Positions 18,503-27,405 are shown, counted from the stretch's first letter. The stretch is 64,000 nt of DNA from an uncultured Brevibacillus sp. (GCF_947502445.1 NZ_CANMZW010000019.1:1-64000); one strand, 5' to 3'. Notes: generated by a model from the letters alone, not told the origin. Translations and numbers: made by a program.

Positions 18503-18721
18503 TGTGCCTGACACGTAACGATTGGAGTTGAAAAGGATAATGTAATCATTCTTGCCACTTTTTTATTGAATAAAGCAAAATTTGTTTTATTCTCTATTGG
18601 CAAGATCGTTACCTTATTCTTTTCACTCAGAAAATATATCCTTGTCATACCCTGATCTGGGTAGGATGTGCTGTATTTTTTTGAGCTACAGGAAAGGTAA
18701 CTTTCTTGTAGCTCTTTTTTA
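18503..18721 (+). ncRNA. attenuator-like leader RNA, copy 1 (upstream of the Cfr-like gene)
   Basis: A leader of about 220 nt. It contains, in order, GGAG and an AUG-UAA minimal ORF (18540-18545); a hairpin closed by CTTGCCA/TGGCAAG (18551-18604) with an inner GAATAAA/TTTATTC-type stem; GTTACCTT (18608-18615); a small ACCC/GGGT hairpin; and a terminator, GAGCTACAGGAAAG/CTTTCTTGTAGCTC plus T-run (18683-18720). GTTACCTT is the exact complement of AAGGTAAC (18694-18701) inside the terminator stem, so an antiterminator is possible. A second copy at 45220-45424 keeps every element. It looks like a translation-sensing attenuator as known for ABC-F and methylase resistance genes; that mechanism is inferred. 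Confidence 0.75.
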
Positions 18722-18766
18722 TTTTGACAATGCAAGGGATAAACCATTTCTAGGAGGATGAACGCG

Positions 18767-18880
18767 ATGGAGATCGAGGTTGTAGATGATTATGTGAACC
18801 GGTTCCTGTTGTATGAAGCGGTTCACAAAAAAACAAATCGGTTGCCGGAGGGTTACCAATCTATCGACAGGTGCACGTAG
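18767..18880 (+). CDS. small ORF of 37 residues between leader and Cfr-like gene
   Basis: AGGAGG lies nine bases before the ATG, and the frame reads MEIEVVDDYVNRF, then YEAVHKKTNRLPEGYQS and a stop. The ribosome site is strong. It could be a second leader peptide or the start of a lost gene. I do not recognise the sequence. Confidence 0.4.
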   Translation: MEIEVVDDYVNRFLLYEAVHKKTNRLPEGYQSIDRCT

Positions 18881-18966
18881 CAAGCTGTCTGCAAACGTAT
18901 GCGCCTCTTTAAGCATAGTTGATTAATGACGTGTCATAGCGCCAATTGACGGTTGCTATTAACGTT

Positions 18967-18986
18967 TTCTCCGGCAGTAAGGAGAA
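18967..18986 (+). promoter_or_regulatory. hairpin hiding the ribosome site of the Cfr-like gene
   Basis: TTCTCC (18967-18972) is the exact complement of GGAGAA (18981-18986), the ribosome site just before the ATG at 18990, with an eight-base loop. It suggests translational control on top of the upstream terminator. Confidence 0.6.
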
Positions 18987-18989
18987 GAC

Positions 18990-20021
18990 ATGAAACTAAC
19001 CTCGAAATATGAAACGATTCGGCGAATATTGTCCGACTTGAAGCAGCCTGAGTATCGGTATGCTCAGATTATGGACGCAATTTTCAAGCAAAATATCGGA
19101 GAATATGGACAGATGACCATACTGCCCAAATTTTTGCGAGACGAGTTGACCCGGATACTTGGTCCAAACGTTTGCAGCATCAATCCGGTAAAGGAACTCA
19201 CGTCGAAACAGGTTAACAAGGTGCTGTTTTCCATTGCGGGAGATGAACGAGTGGAGGCCGTACGACTTACTTATGAGCGGGGGTGGAAATCGTATTGTAT
19301 TTCTACGCAGTGCGGTTGTGGATTCAGGTGCAAGTTTTGCGCCACCGGTACCATTGGGCTGAAACGAAATCTGACCGCCGACGAAATTACCGACCAATTG
19401 CTCCACTTTCGCTTGAACGGCCACGCGTTGGACAGCATCTCATTCATGGGCATGGGCGAGGCCCTGGCCAACCCGCATATTTTTGATGCCATGACGATTT
19501 TGACCGATCCGAAACTCTTTGGTTTAGGACATCGACGAATTACACTTTCCACGATTGGCTTATTGCCAGGGATCGAAAAGCTGACACGGGAGTTTCCGCA
19601 GGTTAATCTGACCTTCTCGCTGCATTCGCCGTTCGACGATCAGCGAAGCGAACTGATGCCGATCAACGACCGATTCCCAGTCCGCGACGTGCTGAGGGCA
19701 TTGGATCGTCACATCCAGCGAACAGGAAGAAAGGTGTATATTGCGTATATTCTTCTTCGAGGAGTAAACGACTCGACGGCGCATGCAGAAGCAGTTGCCG
19801 AGCTGCTTAGGGGAAGGGGACCTGGAGAACATCTCTACCACGTTAACCTGATTCCATTCAATTCGACCGAAGTTACACCAGAGAGCTATCGGCAATCTGA
19901 TCCTACTCAGATTAAAGCGTTTGTTCGGATCTTAAAGTCAAGAGGTATCAACGTCACAGTCCGAACTCAATTCGGCTCGGACATTAACGCGGCATGCGGC
20001 CAGTTATATCGCTCTGAATAA
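18990..20021 (+). CDS. cfr: Cfr-like 23S rRNA (adenine-2503-C8) methyltransferase
   Basis: A radical SAM enzyme of 343 residues. The iron-sulfur cysteines are C110, C114 and C117 (CGFRCKFC), and the acceptor cysteine pair includes C336 in AACGQLY. The motif SFMGMGEALAN is the Cfr form; housekeeping RlmN normally has GEP. QVNLTFSLHSP and LMPINDR also match Cfr. Cfr adds a methyl group to C8 of A2503 and gives resistance to phenicols, lincosamides, oxazolidinones, pleuromutilins and streptogramin A. Functional homologues (clbA-C) are known in Bacillales including Brevibacillus. It is preceded by an attenuator-like leader and an SD-sequestering hairpin, so induction by ribosome-targeting drugs is plausible. 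Family assignment is firm; activity is untested here. Confidence 0.9.
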   Translation: MKLTSKYETIRRILSDLKQPEYRYAQIMDAIFKQNIGEYGQMTILPKFLRDELTRILGPNVCSINPVKELTSKQVNKVLFSIAGDERVEAVRLTYERGWKSYCISTQCGCGFRCKFCATGTIGLKRNLTADEITDQLLHFRLNGHALDSISFMGMGEALANPHIFDAMTILTDPKLFGLGHRRITLSTIGLLPGIEKLTREFPQVNLTFSLHSPFDDQRSELMPINDRFPVRDVLRALDRHIQRTGRKVYIAYILLRGVNDSTAHAEAVAELLRGRGPGEHLYHVNLIPFNSTEVTPESYRQSDPTQIKAFVRILKSRGINVTVRTQFGSDINAACGQLYRSE

Positions 20022-20074
20022 TCGGGATCGAAAAATTCATTACCATAGACCTAGCGGATGGCGACTGTAAAGAG

Positions 20075-20106
20075 AACGGCTGCTATTAAGAGGGCAGCCG
20101 TTTCCG
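20075..20106 (+). terminator. terminator after the Cfr-like gene
   Basis: AACGGCTGC pairs with GCAGCCGTT, followed by a short T-run. Confidence 0.8.
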
Positions 20107-21366
20107 ATCACAATTGTCGTTCAAGACAATAAAGTATGTAACTAGGGCGGAATTGATTGAAGGGATACTGAATTCATGAATTAGGCGTGACTGTGGAGGA
20201 TTTGGGAGATTATTGAAAAATGGAGTATGCATAAAGATTTATTTCTAGAGCTTCTTAGTAACTTTGTGATATGGAGGACGGGTTAACCAATTGGATAACT
20301 GTGGTAGTAATTGGTCCTTTTGGAGGTACCAAGTTAGTAATTTGTAAAGACGAGTAACTGTACACGTGTAGTGAATTTCAACTCCACGAGTATCCTAAGT
20401 GTATAAAAATGCTAAGTCAGACAAAAATGATGCCACTACCTGATTCGTAGGAATACGCACGATTTAAGAAAGCTATGGAAACCAATCAAAAGGCGAGATG
20501 GGATTACAACGAGGGAAACCAAACAACATGGTAGCGCGGGACAATCTGCCCAATCCATTGATCAGCATGATTCCGCTTCTGGTCGTTCTTGAATCTCTTT
20601 TGTATTCCATAATTTACTGCCGGTGTAACAAGCATCTACCAGCTTCATCGATGTATGCACGACCATTCGTGCGAAACTTATAAAGCTGCGTAGCCAGCAA
20701 GGAAGGGGATATTTTTGGGGAACGGGAGCTACTTTGCGTGGCTCCTTTTCCATTTGTCTGATAGTTATTGTAGCACTAGGGCTATGTGCTACCTATTCCA
20801 ATGATGAGCTTGAAGTTCTTACGATTTTTACTCATTCTCTTAAATCCTTCTCTCGAATCAAGGAGCACTACTGTTTTACCAATCCAGATACGAAAATAGA
20901 TTGATTTAACCAACATTACAAAAAATGTATCGCGAAATTGTGTTCATGGACAAATTGCTTAAAGTGTTCAAATGTAGCTAATCCAAAAAAGAATCATCGT
21001 CCCGACAAGTGCAGCAGTGAAATCCTGCTTCCAATTCGTTTTCGCAAAAGGACTCCATTTGCCACCAAAAAGGCTAGCCAATCGAGCTATGAGGAACATG
21101 CAAGTTAAGATGGAAAGGACGTGTACTATGAGAAGCACATATTCACCTCAGATCGGTCAACATGAATATCACCATTTTACCAAATGTTGGAATTTGATTA
21201 TACAAATATGTACTAAATCAAGTCCTCTTTATTTCGAATATTGACATAATTGTTTCGAGGTAGTCTTATGTTAATCCTGATCTACTACAGGGCGAAATGA
21301 AAGATAGAAATAATACGTATAAATGAAAAATTTAGGATAATGAGAACCAAACTGCTCTCTCCTTGT
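20107..21366. other. 1.25-kb region without a supported gene
   Basis: I see only short, start-less frames here. GGAGCTAC/GTGGCTCC with TTTT at 20725-20749 is a likely terminator, implying that a lost gene ended there. The composition is mixed and no repeat or insertion-sequence end is visible. Probably decayed sequence. Confidence 0.4.
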
Positions 21367-21383
21367 GTCTATAGTATATAGAC
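21367..21383 (+). promoter_or_regulatory. 17-bp palindrome upstream of the ECF sigma gene
   Basis: GTCTATA-GTA-TATAGAC is a perfect inverted repeat ending 12 bases before the GTG at 21396. It may be an operator or part of the autoregulated promoter. Confidence 0.45.
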
Positions 21384-21395
21384 CTCAAACAGGAT

Positions 21396-21944
21396 GTGAA
21401 TCGATTGAGAGAACCAATGACTACTTGCGATGAAGAACTTGCGTGTTCCGGAGATTTAGAAGCTTTTACAAGGCTGGTCAAGAAATACGAGCAGAGCATG
21501 TATCGAGTTTCCCGTTCCATTTTGCCGTCCGAAAACGAGTGTCTGGATGCTGCACAGGAAGCAATCATAAAAGCATACCATTCGTTGACTACCTTGCGGG
21601 ACCCCCGTTTTTTCAAATCATGGCTCATGCGAATCCTCGTCAATGAATGCAACCGCCTGATTCGTAAAACCAGCAAGCTCGTACTGCTGGACGACTGGCA
21701 TGAGCAAGCATCTTCCTATCGTTTTGAAGAGAACATTGAGGTTCAAGAAGCCGTTCAGCTCTTGGAAGAAGAACTTCGACTTTGCATCGTTCTTTACTAC
21801 TTTGAAGATATGGCGATCAAAGACATATCGATCGTACTCAACCAACCTGAGGGTACCATTAAATCTCGATTGAGTCGGGCGAGAAAAAAATTGTCTGCCT
21901 ATTTCACTTCAGAGTCTACAGAATGGAGGACTGGCCATGAATGA
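21396..21944 (+). CDS. ECF RNA polymerase sigma factor (SigV-like)
   Basis: A protein of 182 residues with sigma region 2 (FTRLVKKYEQSMYRVSRSIL, then DAAQEAIIKAYHSL) and region 4 (ELRLCIVLYYFEDMAIKDIS, then PEGTIKSRLSRARKKL). ECF factors direct stress promoters and are held by an anti-sigma factor. The start is uncertain between GTG 21396, TTG 21405 and ATG 21417; none has a strong ribosome site. The 3' end overlaps the DUF4179 gene by eight bases, which fits a sigma/anti-sigma pair. A serpin lipoprotein downstream might belong to its regulon. Confidence 0.9.
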   Translation: MNRLREPMTTCDEELACSGDLEAFTRLVKKYEQSMYRVSRSILPSENECLDAAQEAIIKAYHSLTTLRDPRFFKSWLMRILVNECNRLIRKTSKLVLLDDWHEQASSYRFEENIEVQEAVQLLEEELRLCIVLYYFEDMAIKDISIVLNQPEGTIKSRLSRARKKLSAYFTSESTEWRTGHE

Positions 21945-22998
21945 ATTACAGGTTGATAAAGAGCTTCGCGAAAGGGCAAAAAAAGAGATTGTACTTGTTC
22001 CAACCCATTTTTCTGCTGGAATTGATCAAGTATTGAGCTCTCTTCCTGTTCATCCTGCACAGAAGCAATCATCTGTGAGGAAGAACAAGTGGTTGATATC
22101 CGTTGCTTGTCTTCTCATGGGGATGTTCTTATTGATTGGTGCAGGGTTTGTGTCTCCAACCATGGCATACATGCTGAAAAACTTGCCTTATGTGAGCACC
22201 ATTTTCGGCTTCGTTGGGGATTCAGGGATAAAAGTAGCTGATCAGCAAGGACTTACTCAACCGTTGGATCAGTCAGTGAACGACCAGGGAATCACAGTGT
22301 CTCTAAAAGAAGCCTATTATGATCGCCTTAACCTATCGATTGGTTTTGCTGTCACATTCCCGTCAAGTGAAAACGGGTTTCAGCATATAGAGAAGCTCAG
22401 CTATGAATGGGCAGGGCGTACAATAACAAGAACATTCACGACAGAACAAGCCAAGAAAGGTTATCTGATACATTGGCGTCACGTCGAGGGAAATACATAC
22501 TACGGAACATTTCAGCCGTTCTTCTTTGAAGAAATGCCTGAAGAATGGACGTTAAAATTGGCATTTCAGAAAATAGGTGGCGTAGATGGAACATGGCAAT
22601 TTGACATCCCTCTTTCTCGAAAACCCACAGATGCTGTGACGAAGGTGACGAAGCCAGGAGTTTCCGGTCAATCGAGAGGCATCATATTCTTGGTCAAACA
22701 AATTATTCGAACCCCAAGTACCACTAGGATTGTCTTTGAGGTACAAGGTGAAAGTGAATCCAAAGAACCGGAACTTGAAGAAAAGTTGAATCAGATTGAT
22801 CGTTTGTCAGATTCTATTCGCGTTTTCGATTCAAATGGCGTTCCTCTTTCCAGCATTACAGACGAAAAGGGAAACAGGCGAGGCGGCATCACTGGGATTA
22901 ATTTCTTCGCAAAGGATTTCCACCCGATTTCTGCAGAATCCGACTACATGATTATCGCTGTAGACAAAGAGTTGCGTTTCGAGATTCAGCTCGACTGA
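21937..22998 (+). CDS. DUF4179 membrane protein, probable anti-sigma factor
   Basis: A protein of 353 residues with a cytoplasmic N-terminus of about 50 residues, one membrane span (about residues 53-72, WLISVACLLMGMFLLIGAG) and a long extracellular domain. The layout and the coupling to an ECF sigma gene match DUF4179 anti-sigma factors. GGAGGACTGGCC lies before the ATG. The extracellular part contains YEWAGRTITRTFTTEQAKKG and a beta-rich tail. Signal and release mechanism are unknown. Confidence 0.82.
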   Translation: MNELQVDKELRERAKKEIVLVPTHFSAGIDQVLSSLPVHPAQKQSSVRKNKWLISVACLLMGMFLLIGAGFVSPTMAYMLKNLPYVSTIFGFVGDSGIKVADQQGLTQPLDQSVNDQGITVSLKEAYYDRLNLSIGFAVTFPSSENGFQHIEKLSYEWAGRTITRTFTTEQAKKGYLIHWRHVEGNTYYGTFQPFFFEEMPEEWTLKLAFQKIGGVDGTWQFDIPLSRKPTDAVTKVTKPGVSGQSRGIIFLVKQIIRTPSTTRIVFEVQGESESKEPELEEKLNQIDRLSDSIRVFDSNGVPLSSITDEKGNRRGGITGINFFAKDFHPISAESDYMIIAVDKELRFEIQLD

Positions 22999-23110
22999 CA
23001 AAAAACCGCTCAGCCGCGTTCTGCCCATAAATCAAAACGATAGCATGGAAACATTACCCAAAGATACCCCGTCAAATAAGCATTAGGAATGACAGGGGGG
23101 ATCTAAATAA

Positions 23111-24361
23111 ATGACAATGTTTAGAAAAGGCAACGTAATTACCGCGAGCATTCTAGTCATACTGTTATTAACTGGGTGTACCCAGGATTCTACAAAGGGG
23201 ATTTCATTGGAAAATCGACAAGCCCAGGCAGATGCGGTTGACTCGCGTATTGTCGATGCAAGCAACAAGTTCGGTATGCAGCTCCATCGCCAACTGGCCC
23301 TAAAGGAACAAAACCAAAAGAAAAACGTATTTATTTCGCCTACCAGTATTTCTTTGGCGCTCGCCATGACCTACAACGGTAGTAGGGGGCAATCACAAAC
23401 CGCGATGGCCAAAACGATGGGTTGGCAAGGCATGTCTATTGATGAATTAAATCGGGGCAACGAGACGCTGATCTCCCTTTTGAAGCAGCCCGGCAATGGC
23501 GTTCAAATGAGCATTGCTAACTCGATTTGGTTACGGAAAGGAACGCCGTTTCACAGTAATTTCATGAAAACGAATCAAGCATTTTACCAAGCCAAAGTAA
23601 CCGAACTCGATTTCATTAATCCCGAGGCTTCCGATAATATTAATGATTGGGTAAACCAGAATACAAACGGAAAAATTCCCAAGGTGATTGAATCCATCGA
23701 TCCCACGGAAGTTTTAATCCTTGCAAATGCTGTCTATTTCAATGGCGGGTGGAAAAAGGAATTCCAGCTTTCTGATACGAAAGAAGAAAGCTTCAAGCAA
23801 CATGATGGTTCCACCAAGCAAGTGCAGATGATGGCGCAGACAGGCACCTACGAATATTTACAGGAAGAGGAGTTTCAAGCTATCCGCCTGCCTTACGGTG
23901 ACGGGCAGATGGACATGCTTGTCATTCTGCCAGATGAATCTTCCTCTTTAGGTGCTCTCCATGACAAGCTTTGGGCAGATCACAGCAAATGGCAACAGTC
24001 GTTCCAGCAAAGCGAGGGCGAGATCAAGCTTCCCCGCTTCAAGGTAGAATACAAAGAACAGTTGAAAGAACCGCTTAAGGCACTGGGCATGGCGCTACCC
24101 TTTGACGAGATGAAGGCCGATTTTTCCGGCATGGCACCTGTTCCACCCAACCTGTTCATCAGTGCGGTAACACACAAAACATTCGTTGAGGTCAATGAAA
24201 AAGGAACCGAGGCTGCTGCGGTCACTGCGGTACAGATGGCTCAGGCTTCCGCTCCGACCGATACACCGTTCCAGATGACAATAAACCGGCCGTTCTTCTT
24301 CGCGATTGAAGACCGTCAGACCAACGCATGGCTTTTTATAGGGTCTGTGGTCGAACTATAG
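23111..24361 (+). CDS. serpin-family protease inhibitor, lipoprotein
   Basis: A protein of 416 residues with a signal peptide and lipobox LLLTGC (lipid-modified Cys about residue 22), followed by a full serpin fold: FISPTSISLALAMTYNG, ILANAVYFNGGW, and the hinge GTEAAAVTAVQMA before a reactive loop ending near PTDTPFQMTINRPFFFAI. Serpins trap serine or cysteine proteases by loop insertion, and the small-residue hinge suggests the inhibitory type. As a surface lipoprotein it may protect against external or own proteases. It lies behind an ECF sigma/anti-sigma pair and ends in a strong terminator. Confidence 0.92.
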   Translation: MTMFRKGNVITASILVILLLTGCTQDSTKGISLENRQAQADAVDSRIVDASNKFGMQLHRQLALKEQNQKKNVFISPTSISLALAMTYNGSRGQSQTAMAKTMGWQGMSIDELNRGNETLISLLKQPGNGVQMSIANSIWLRKGTPFHSNFMKTNQAFYQAKVTELDFINPEASDNINDWVNQNTNGKIPKVIESIDPTEVLILANAVYFNGGWKKEFQLSDTKEESFKQHDGSTKQVQMMAQTGTYEYLQEEEFQAIRLPYGDGQMDMLVILPDESSSLGALHDKLWADHSKWQQSFQQSEGEIKLPRFKVEYKEQLKEPLKALGMALPFDEMKADFSGMAPVPPNLFISAVTHKTFVEVNEKGTEAAAVTAVQMAQASAPTDTPFQMTINRPFFFAIEDRQTNAWLFIGSVVEL

Positions 24362-24407
24362 ATAAAAGCCGACGAGCGATCACAGCAAAATTTCCAGGAA
24401 CTGAAAA

Positions 24408-24459
24408 ACCACCGGATAGGTGAGTTACCAACCTATTCCCGGTGGTATTTTTGTTTTTC
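24408..24459 (+). terminator. terminator after the serpin gene
   Basis: ACCACCGG with inner TAGGT pairs with ACCTA and CCGGTGGT, followed by ATTTTTGTTTTT. Confidence 0.9.
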
Positions 24460-24607
24460 AACTTAATAGTTAAGTTATTTTCGACAGAATCATCGGTTAC
24501 GGAATTTACAAAACAATCGATGTGATAAATGCGGTGGGGGAATTGGTAGGCACATATAGCAGGAGATCCTAGCGGTCCTACGCTGGCGGGCCATAGGCTC
24601 AAATTCT

Positions 24608-25204
24608 TTAACGCCCAGCTTGATAGGAAAGTAAGTAACGGTGTAGATGCTCTTTGCAATACGCAATATGGCGATTATCACGCGCGAGCCTACTTGCCAT
24701 AATAGCACCCTCCATTGTAGATAAAATCAGAGAAGACAACGATACGACTTCCATATCTGATCGGAGCTCTCCACTTTCAATCCCATCCTGGATAATCTCC
24801 TGAATAATAGAAAGAAATTGATTCATAACTCGCAGGGCTTGCTCGCGAAGTTCTGGGTGGGTATCGTCGCTTTCAATCGCTGTATTCAATAACGGACACC
24901 CACCAATAACTGGTGGATCATTGACAGCATCTTTGTATACATCAAATATCACCAACATTTTCTCAATCGGTGAATCGGCACTCTCCAATGCCTTTGAAAG
25001 TCGTTCTGACAAGATAGCCGTTGAATATTCAAAGGCCTCAGCAGCAATCTGATCCTTGCTTGCAAAGTTTCGATAAATTCCTCCTTTTTTTAATCCAGTT
25101 GCCTTCATGATGTCGTTAATGGAAGAACCTGCATACCCTCGGACATTAAATAGCTCGGCAGACTTTTGAATAATGTGCATTCGTGTTTGCTCGCCTTTTC
25201 CCAT
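24608..25204 (-). CDS. TetR/AcrR family transcriptional repressor
   Basis: A protein of about 198 residues with the TetR helix-turn-helix near the N-terminus (SINDIMKATGLKKGGIYRNF) and a ligand domain of the YcdC/TetR_C type (FDVYKDAVNDPPVIGGCPLLN). ATG 25204 (MGKGEQT) or 25216 (MGVVMGK) is the likely start; upstream extension of the open frame overlaps the promoter region. It is divergent from a DUF2306 gene, with an ACCGATCGGT palindrome between them, and probably represses that gene and itself. Confidence 0.88.
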   Translation of the reverse strand: MGKGEQTRMHIIQKSAELFNVRGYAGSSINDIMKATGLKKGGIYRNFASKDQIAAEAFEYSTAILSERLSKALESADSPIEKMLVIFDVYKDAVNDPPVIGGCPLLNTAIESDDTHPELREQALRVMNQFLSIIQEIIQDGIESGELRSDMEVVSLSSLILSTMEGAIMASRLARDNRHIAYCKEHLHRYLLSYQAGR

Positions 25205-25283
25205 GACAACCCCCATCAAGAAAATCCTGTTATAAAATTGTAACATATGTTTGTTGAGAAAGGCGATTCTATCCCTTATTGTA

Positions 25284-25307
25284 AAAAGAGACCGATCGGT
25301 CCTTTTT
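25284..25307. promoter_or_regulatory. TetR-type operator
   Basis: AAAAAGAGACCGATCGGTCCTTTTT is a near-perfect palindrome (core ACCGATCGGT at 25291-25300) between the divergent TetR and DUF2306 genes. ACCGATCGGT-like cores are common TetR-family operators. Confidence 0.75.
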
Positions 25308-25331
25308 GATAAAAAACAGTAGAGGTGCACC

Positions 25332-25958
25332 ATGAAACTATTGAGGAGAAGCCTATATATCACCGTAAGCATCCTGTCGATCGGCTGGGCCTTTCACATG
25401 CTGGCCAACTATTTCATTGTTGATCCAGGGGCAACAAAACACCTTCAGCATAAGGAGCTCGGCGAAAATTTCGTACAAACACTCTGGCTTGTATTACTGC
25501 GGCTTCATATTATTAGCGCTTGTCTTGCTTTGATAACTGGACCTCTAGGTTTCTCTGCAACAATATTGCGGAAAAACCCGGCACTGCACCGATTAAATGG
25601 GAAAGTATATGTTCTGAGCATTTTGTTTAGCTCTGTTGTAACCGTATATTTAGCCAAGGATGCGACGGGAGGCCCATTAAACACTATTGGCTTCCTCCTC
25701 CTGAACGGACTATGGATCATTACTACCTTATATGCTTGGTGGACGATTCGATTGAAGCAGACGGTTAAGCATCGGATCTGGATGATGAGAAGCTATGCGC
25801 TGACACTAGCCAATACATCGCTTCATTTCATTCAGCTTGCATTAATGAAGCTATTTGATGTGGATTATGTGTCGTCTTATACGATTGCGGTATGGGGAGC
25901 TTGGATTATTAATTTATTGATTGCAGAGCTGATTACAAAGAAAAAGTTTTATAAGTGA
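25332..25958 (+). CDS. DUF2306 domain membrane protein
   Basis: A protein of 208 residues with about six hydrophobic spans and the DUF2306 pattern: LRLHIISACLALITGPLGF, ALHRLNGKVYVLSI and VKHRIWMMRSYALTLA. Conserved histidines in LHRLNGK and KHRIWMM suggest cofactor or metal contacts, though the function is unknown. GTAGAGGTGCACC precedes the ATG. A palindromic TetR operator lies 25 bases upstream, so expression is probably inducible. A DyP peroxidase follows 67 bases on. Confidence 0.85.
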   Translation: MKLLRRSLYITVSILSIGWAFHMLANYFIVDPGATKHLQHKELGENFVQTLWLVLLRLHIISACLALITGPLGFSATILRKNPALHRLNGKVYVLSILFSSVVTVYLAKDATGGPLNTIGFLLLNGLWIITTLYAWWTIRLKQTVKHRIWMMRSYALTLANTSLHFIQLALMKLFDVDYVSSYTIAVWGAWIINLLIAELITKKKFYK

Positions 25959-26025
25959 CAAAGGATAATACCCAGCAAAAACAAAAGAATCTGTTTGGTC
26001 TTTTTTGAAGGTGGAGGAGTTCAAT

Positions 26026-27321
26026 ATGGAGCATACACAAGCAAAAGAATCAAATAACGATAATCGTGACGAAACCAGCTATAGTCGAAGAGAGGTTTTG
26101 AAAATGGCCGCTCTAGCTGGAACAGGAATTGTAGTTGGAATGAGCGGAATGGCTTCTTTATTCGCTATTAACAATGGTATAAGAGCTACTGGTCATGTTA
26201 ATCCTGATTCCGAAGACTCTCACTCGGAAATAGTAAACAAAGATGAAATCCCATTCTTTGGAGTAAGGCAGGCTGGTATCGTGACTCCTCAGCAAATGTA
26301 CATGTGTTTTGCCTCTTTTGACATCATTTCAGATAATGTCGAAGAGCTAAAACAATTACTCAAAATTTGGACTGAGAGTAGTGCAGATATGTCGGCAGGC
26401 AGAGGCCTAAGAGAAACGAATCGTCAGCACCAATTGAATAGCTTGGATGAGAAATCTACTGATTCGTCAGCAAAACTCACCATCACTTTTGGATTTGGAT
26501 CGACTCTATTCTCAAAGAATGGAATCGACAGATTTGGATTGCGTTCACAATGTCCTGACGAGTTGAAAGATATCCCATCTATGCCCGGAGAAACAATAAA
26601 TTCACAAATTTCGGGAGGAGATATTTGCGTTCAGGTTTGTACGAGTGATCCAACTGTTGCTTTTCATGTCATTCGTAAATTAGCAGCGTCATCCATTGAG
26701 ATGGCGGTAATTCGCTGGATTCAAACTGGATTTATTGATGCTTCCGATGGTCAAACACCTAGAAACCTGTTTGGCTTTAAAGACGGCACAGCTAATATTG
26801 AGCTGACAAGTGAACAAGCCAAAGAGAACCATGTTTGGGTTGACTCATCGAAAGGTCCTGCATGGATGATCAACGGAACTTATTTGGCAGCGCGTAAAAT
26901 TCGGATGGACATGGAAAAATGGGAGCAAACGTTCTTTAGAAAGCAGGAGGCAATATTCGGACGATCGAAAAACAGTGGGGCCCCGTTTGGTAAGCACGAT
27001 GAGTTCGATGCCGTATCGATGCGGGAAATTCCGTCTGATTCCCATGTCTGGGTTGCGCGTAGCACTGGGACGAAAATTTTACGAAGATCATACTCGTATT
27101 TTGATGGAATTGACCCGGTGACTGGCAATCTGAACGCTGGTCTTTTCTTTATTAGCTTCCAGCAAAGTGTTCGCAGACAACTCGTTCCGATGTTATCCTT
27201 ACTTGCGAAACATGATGCACTGAATCCCTTTATTTCAACGATTTCGAGTTCTGTTTTTGCCTGCCCGCCTGGTCCAAGTGAAGGAGGATTTATTGGTGAA
27301 CAACTTTTTGAGGTTAATTAA
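26026..27321 (+). CDS. efeB: Dyp-type heme peroxidase, EfeB-like, Tat-exported
   Basis: A protein of 431 residues. An N-terminal twin-arginine signal (YSRREVLKMAALAGTGIV) is followed by a two-domain DyP fold with GFKDGTAN (the heme-pocket aspartate, residues 250-257) and, later, SHVWVAR and KILRRSYSYFDG. EfeB proteins are exported with bound heme and act in iron acquisition through EfeUOB or in oxidative processes. No efeU or efeO is adjacent, so this is a lone copy. ATG 26026 follows GGTGGAGGAG; the upstream frame start at 26005 has no ribosome site. Confidence 0.9.
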   Translation: MEHTQAKESNNDNRDETSYSRREVLKMAALAGTGIVVGMSGMASLFAINNGIRATGHVNPDSEDSHSEIVNKDEIPFFGVRQAGIVTPQQMYMCFASFDIISDNVEELKQLLKIWTESSADMSAGRGLRETNRQHQLNSLDEKSTDSSAKLTITFGFGSTLFSKNGIDRFGLRSQCPDELKDIPSMPGETINSQISGGDICVQVCTSDPTVAFHVIRKLAASSIEMAVIRWIQTGFIDASDGQTPRNLFGFKDGTANIELTSEQAKENHVWVDSSKGPAWMINGTYLAARKIRMDMEKWEQTFFRKQEAIFGRSKNSGAPFGKHDEFDAVSMREIPSDSHVWVARSTGTKILRRSYSYFDGIDPVTGNLNAGLFFISFQQSVRRQLVPMLSLLAKHDALNPFISTISSSVFACPPGPSEGGFIGEQLFEVN

Positions 27322-27405
27322 ACCAGAATACCGAAACCCAATTCTCTACCTTCAGAGTAAAATAGAGAACCGATAATGGAAGAGATAACAAAAGATCGGA
27401 AGCGA

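Noticed and set aside
18990..20021. Housekeeping RlmN
   Set aside because: GEALAN, the N-terminal length and sequence blocks around LMPIND and DINAACGQLY match Cfr rather than RlmN, which usually has GEP.
20107..21366. Genes on either strand in the 1.25-kb gap
   Set aside because: All frames are short, lack ribosome sites and encode no family I recognise.
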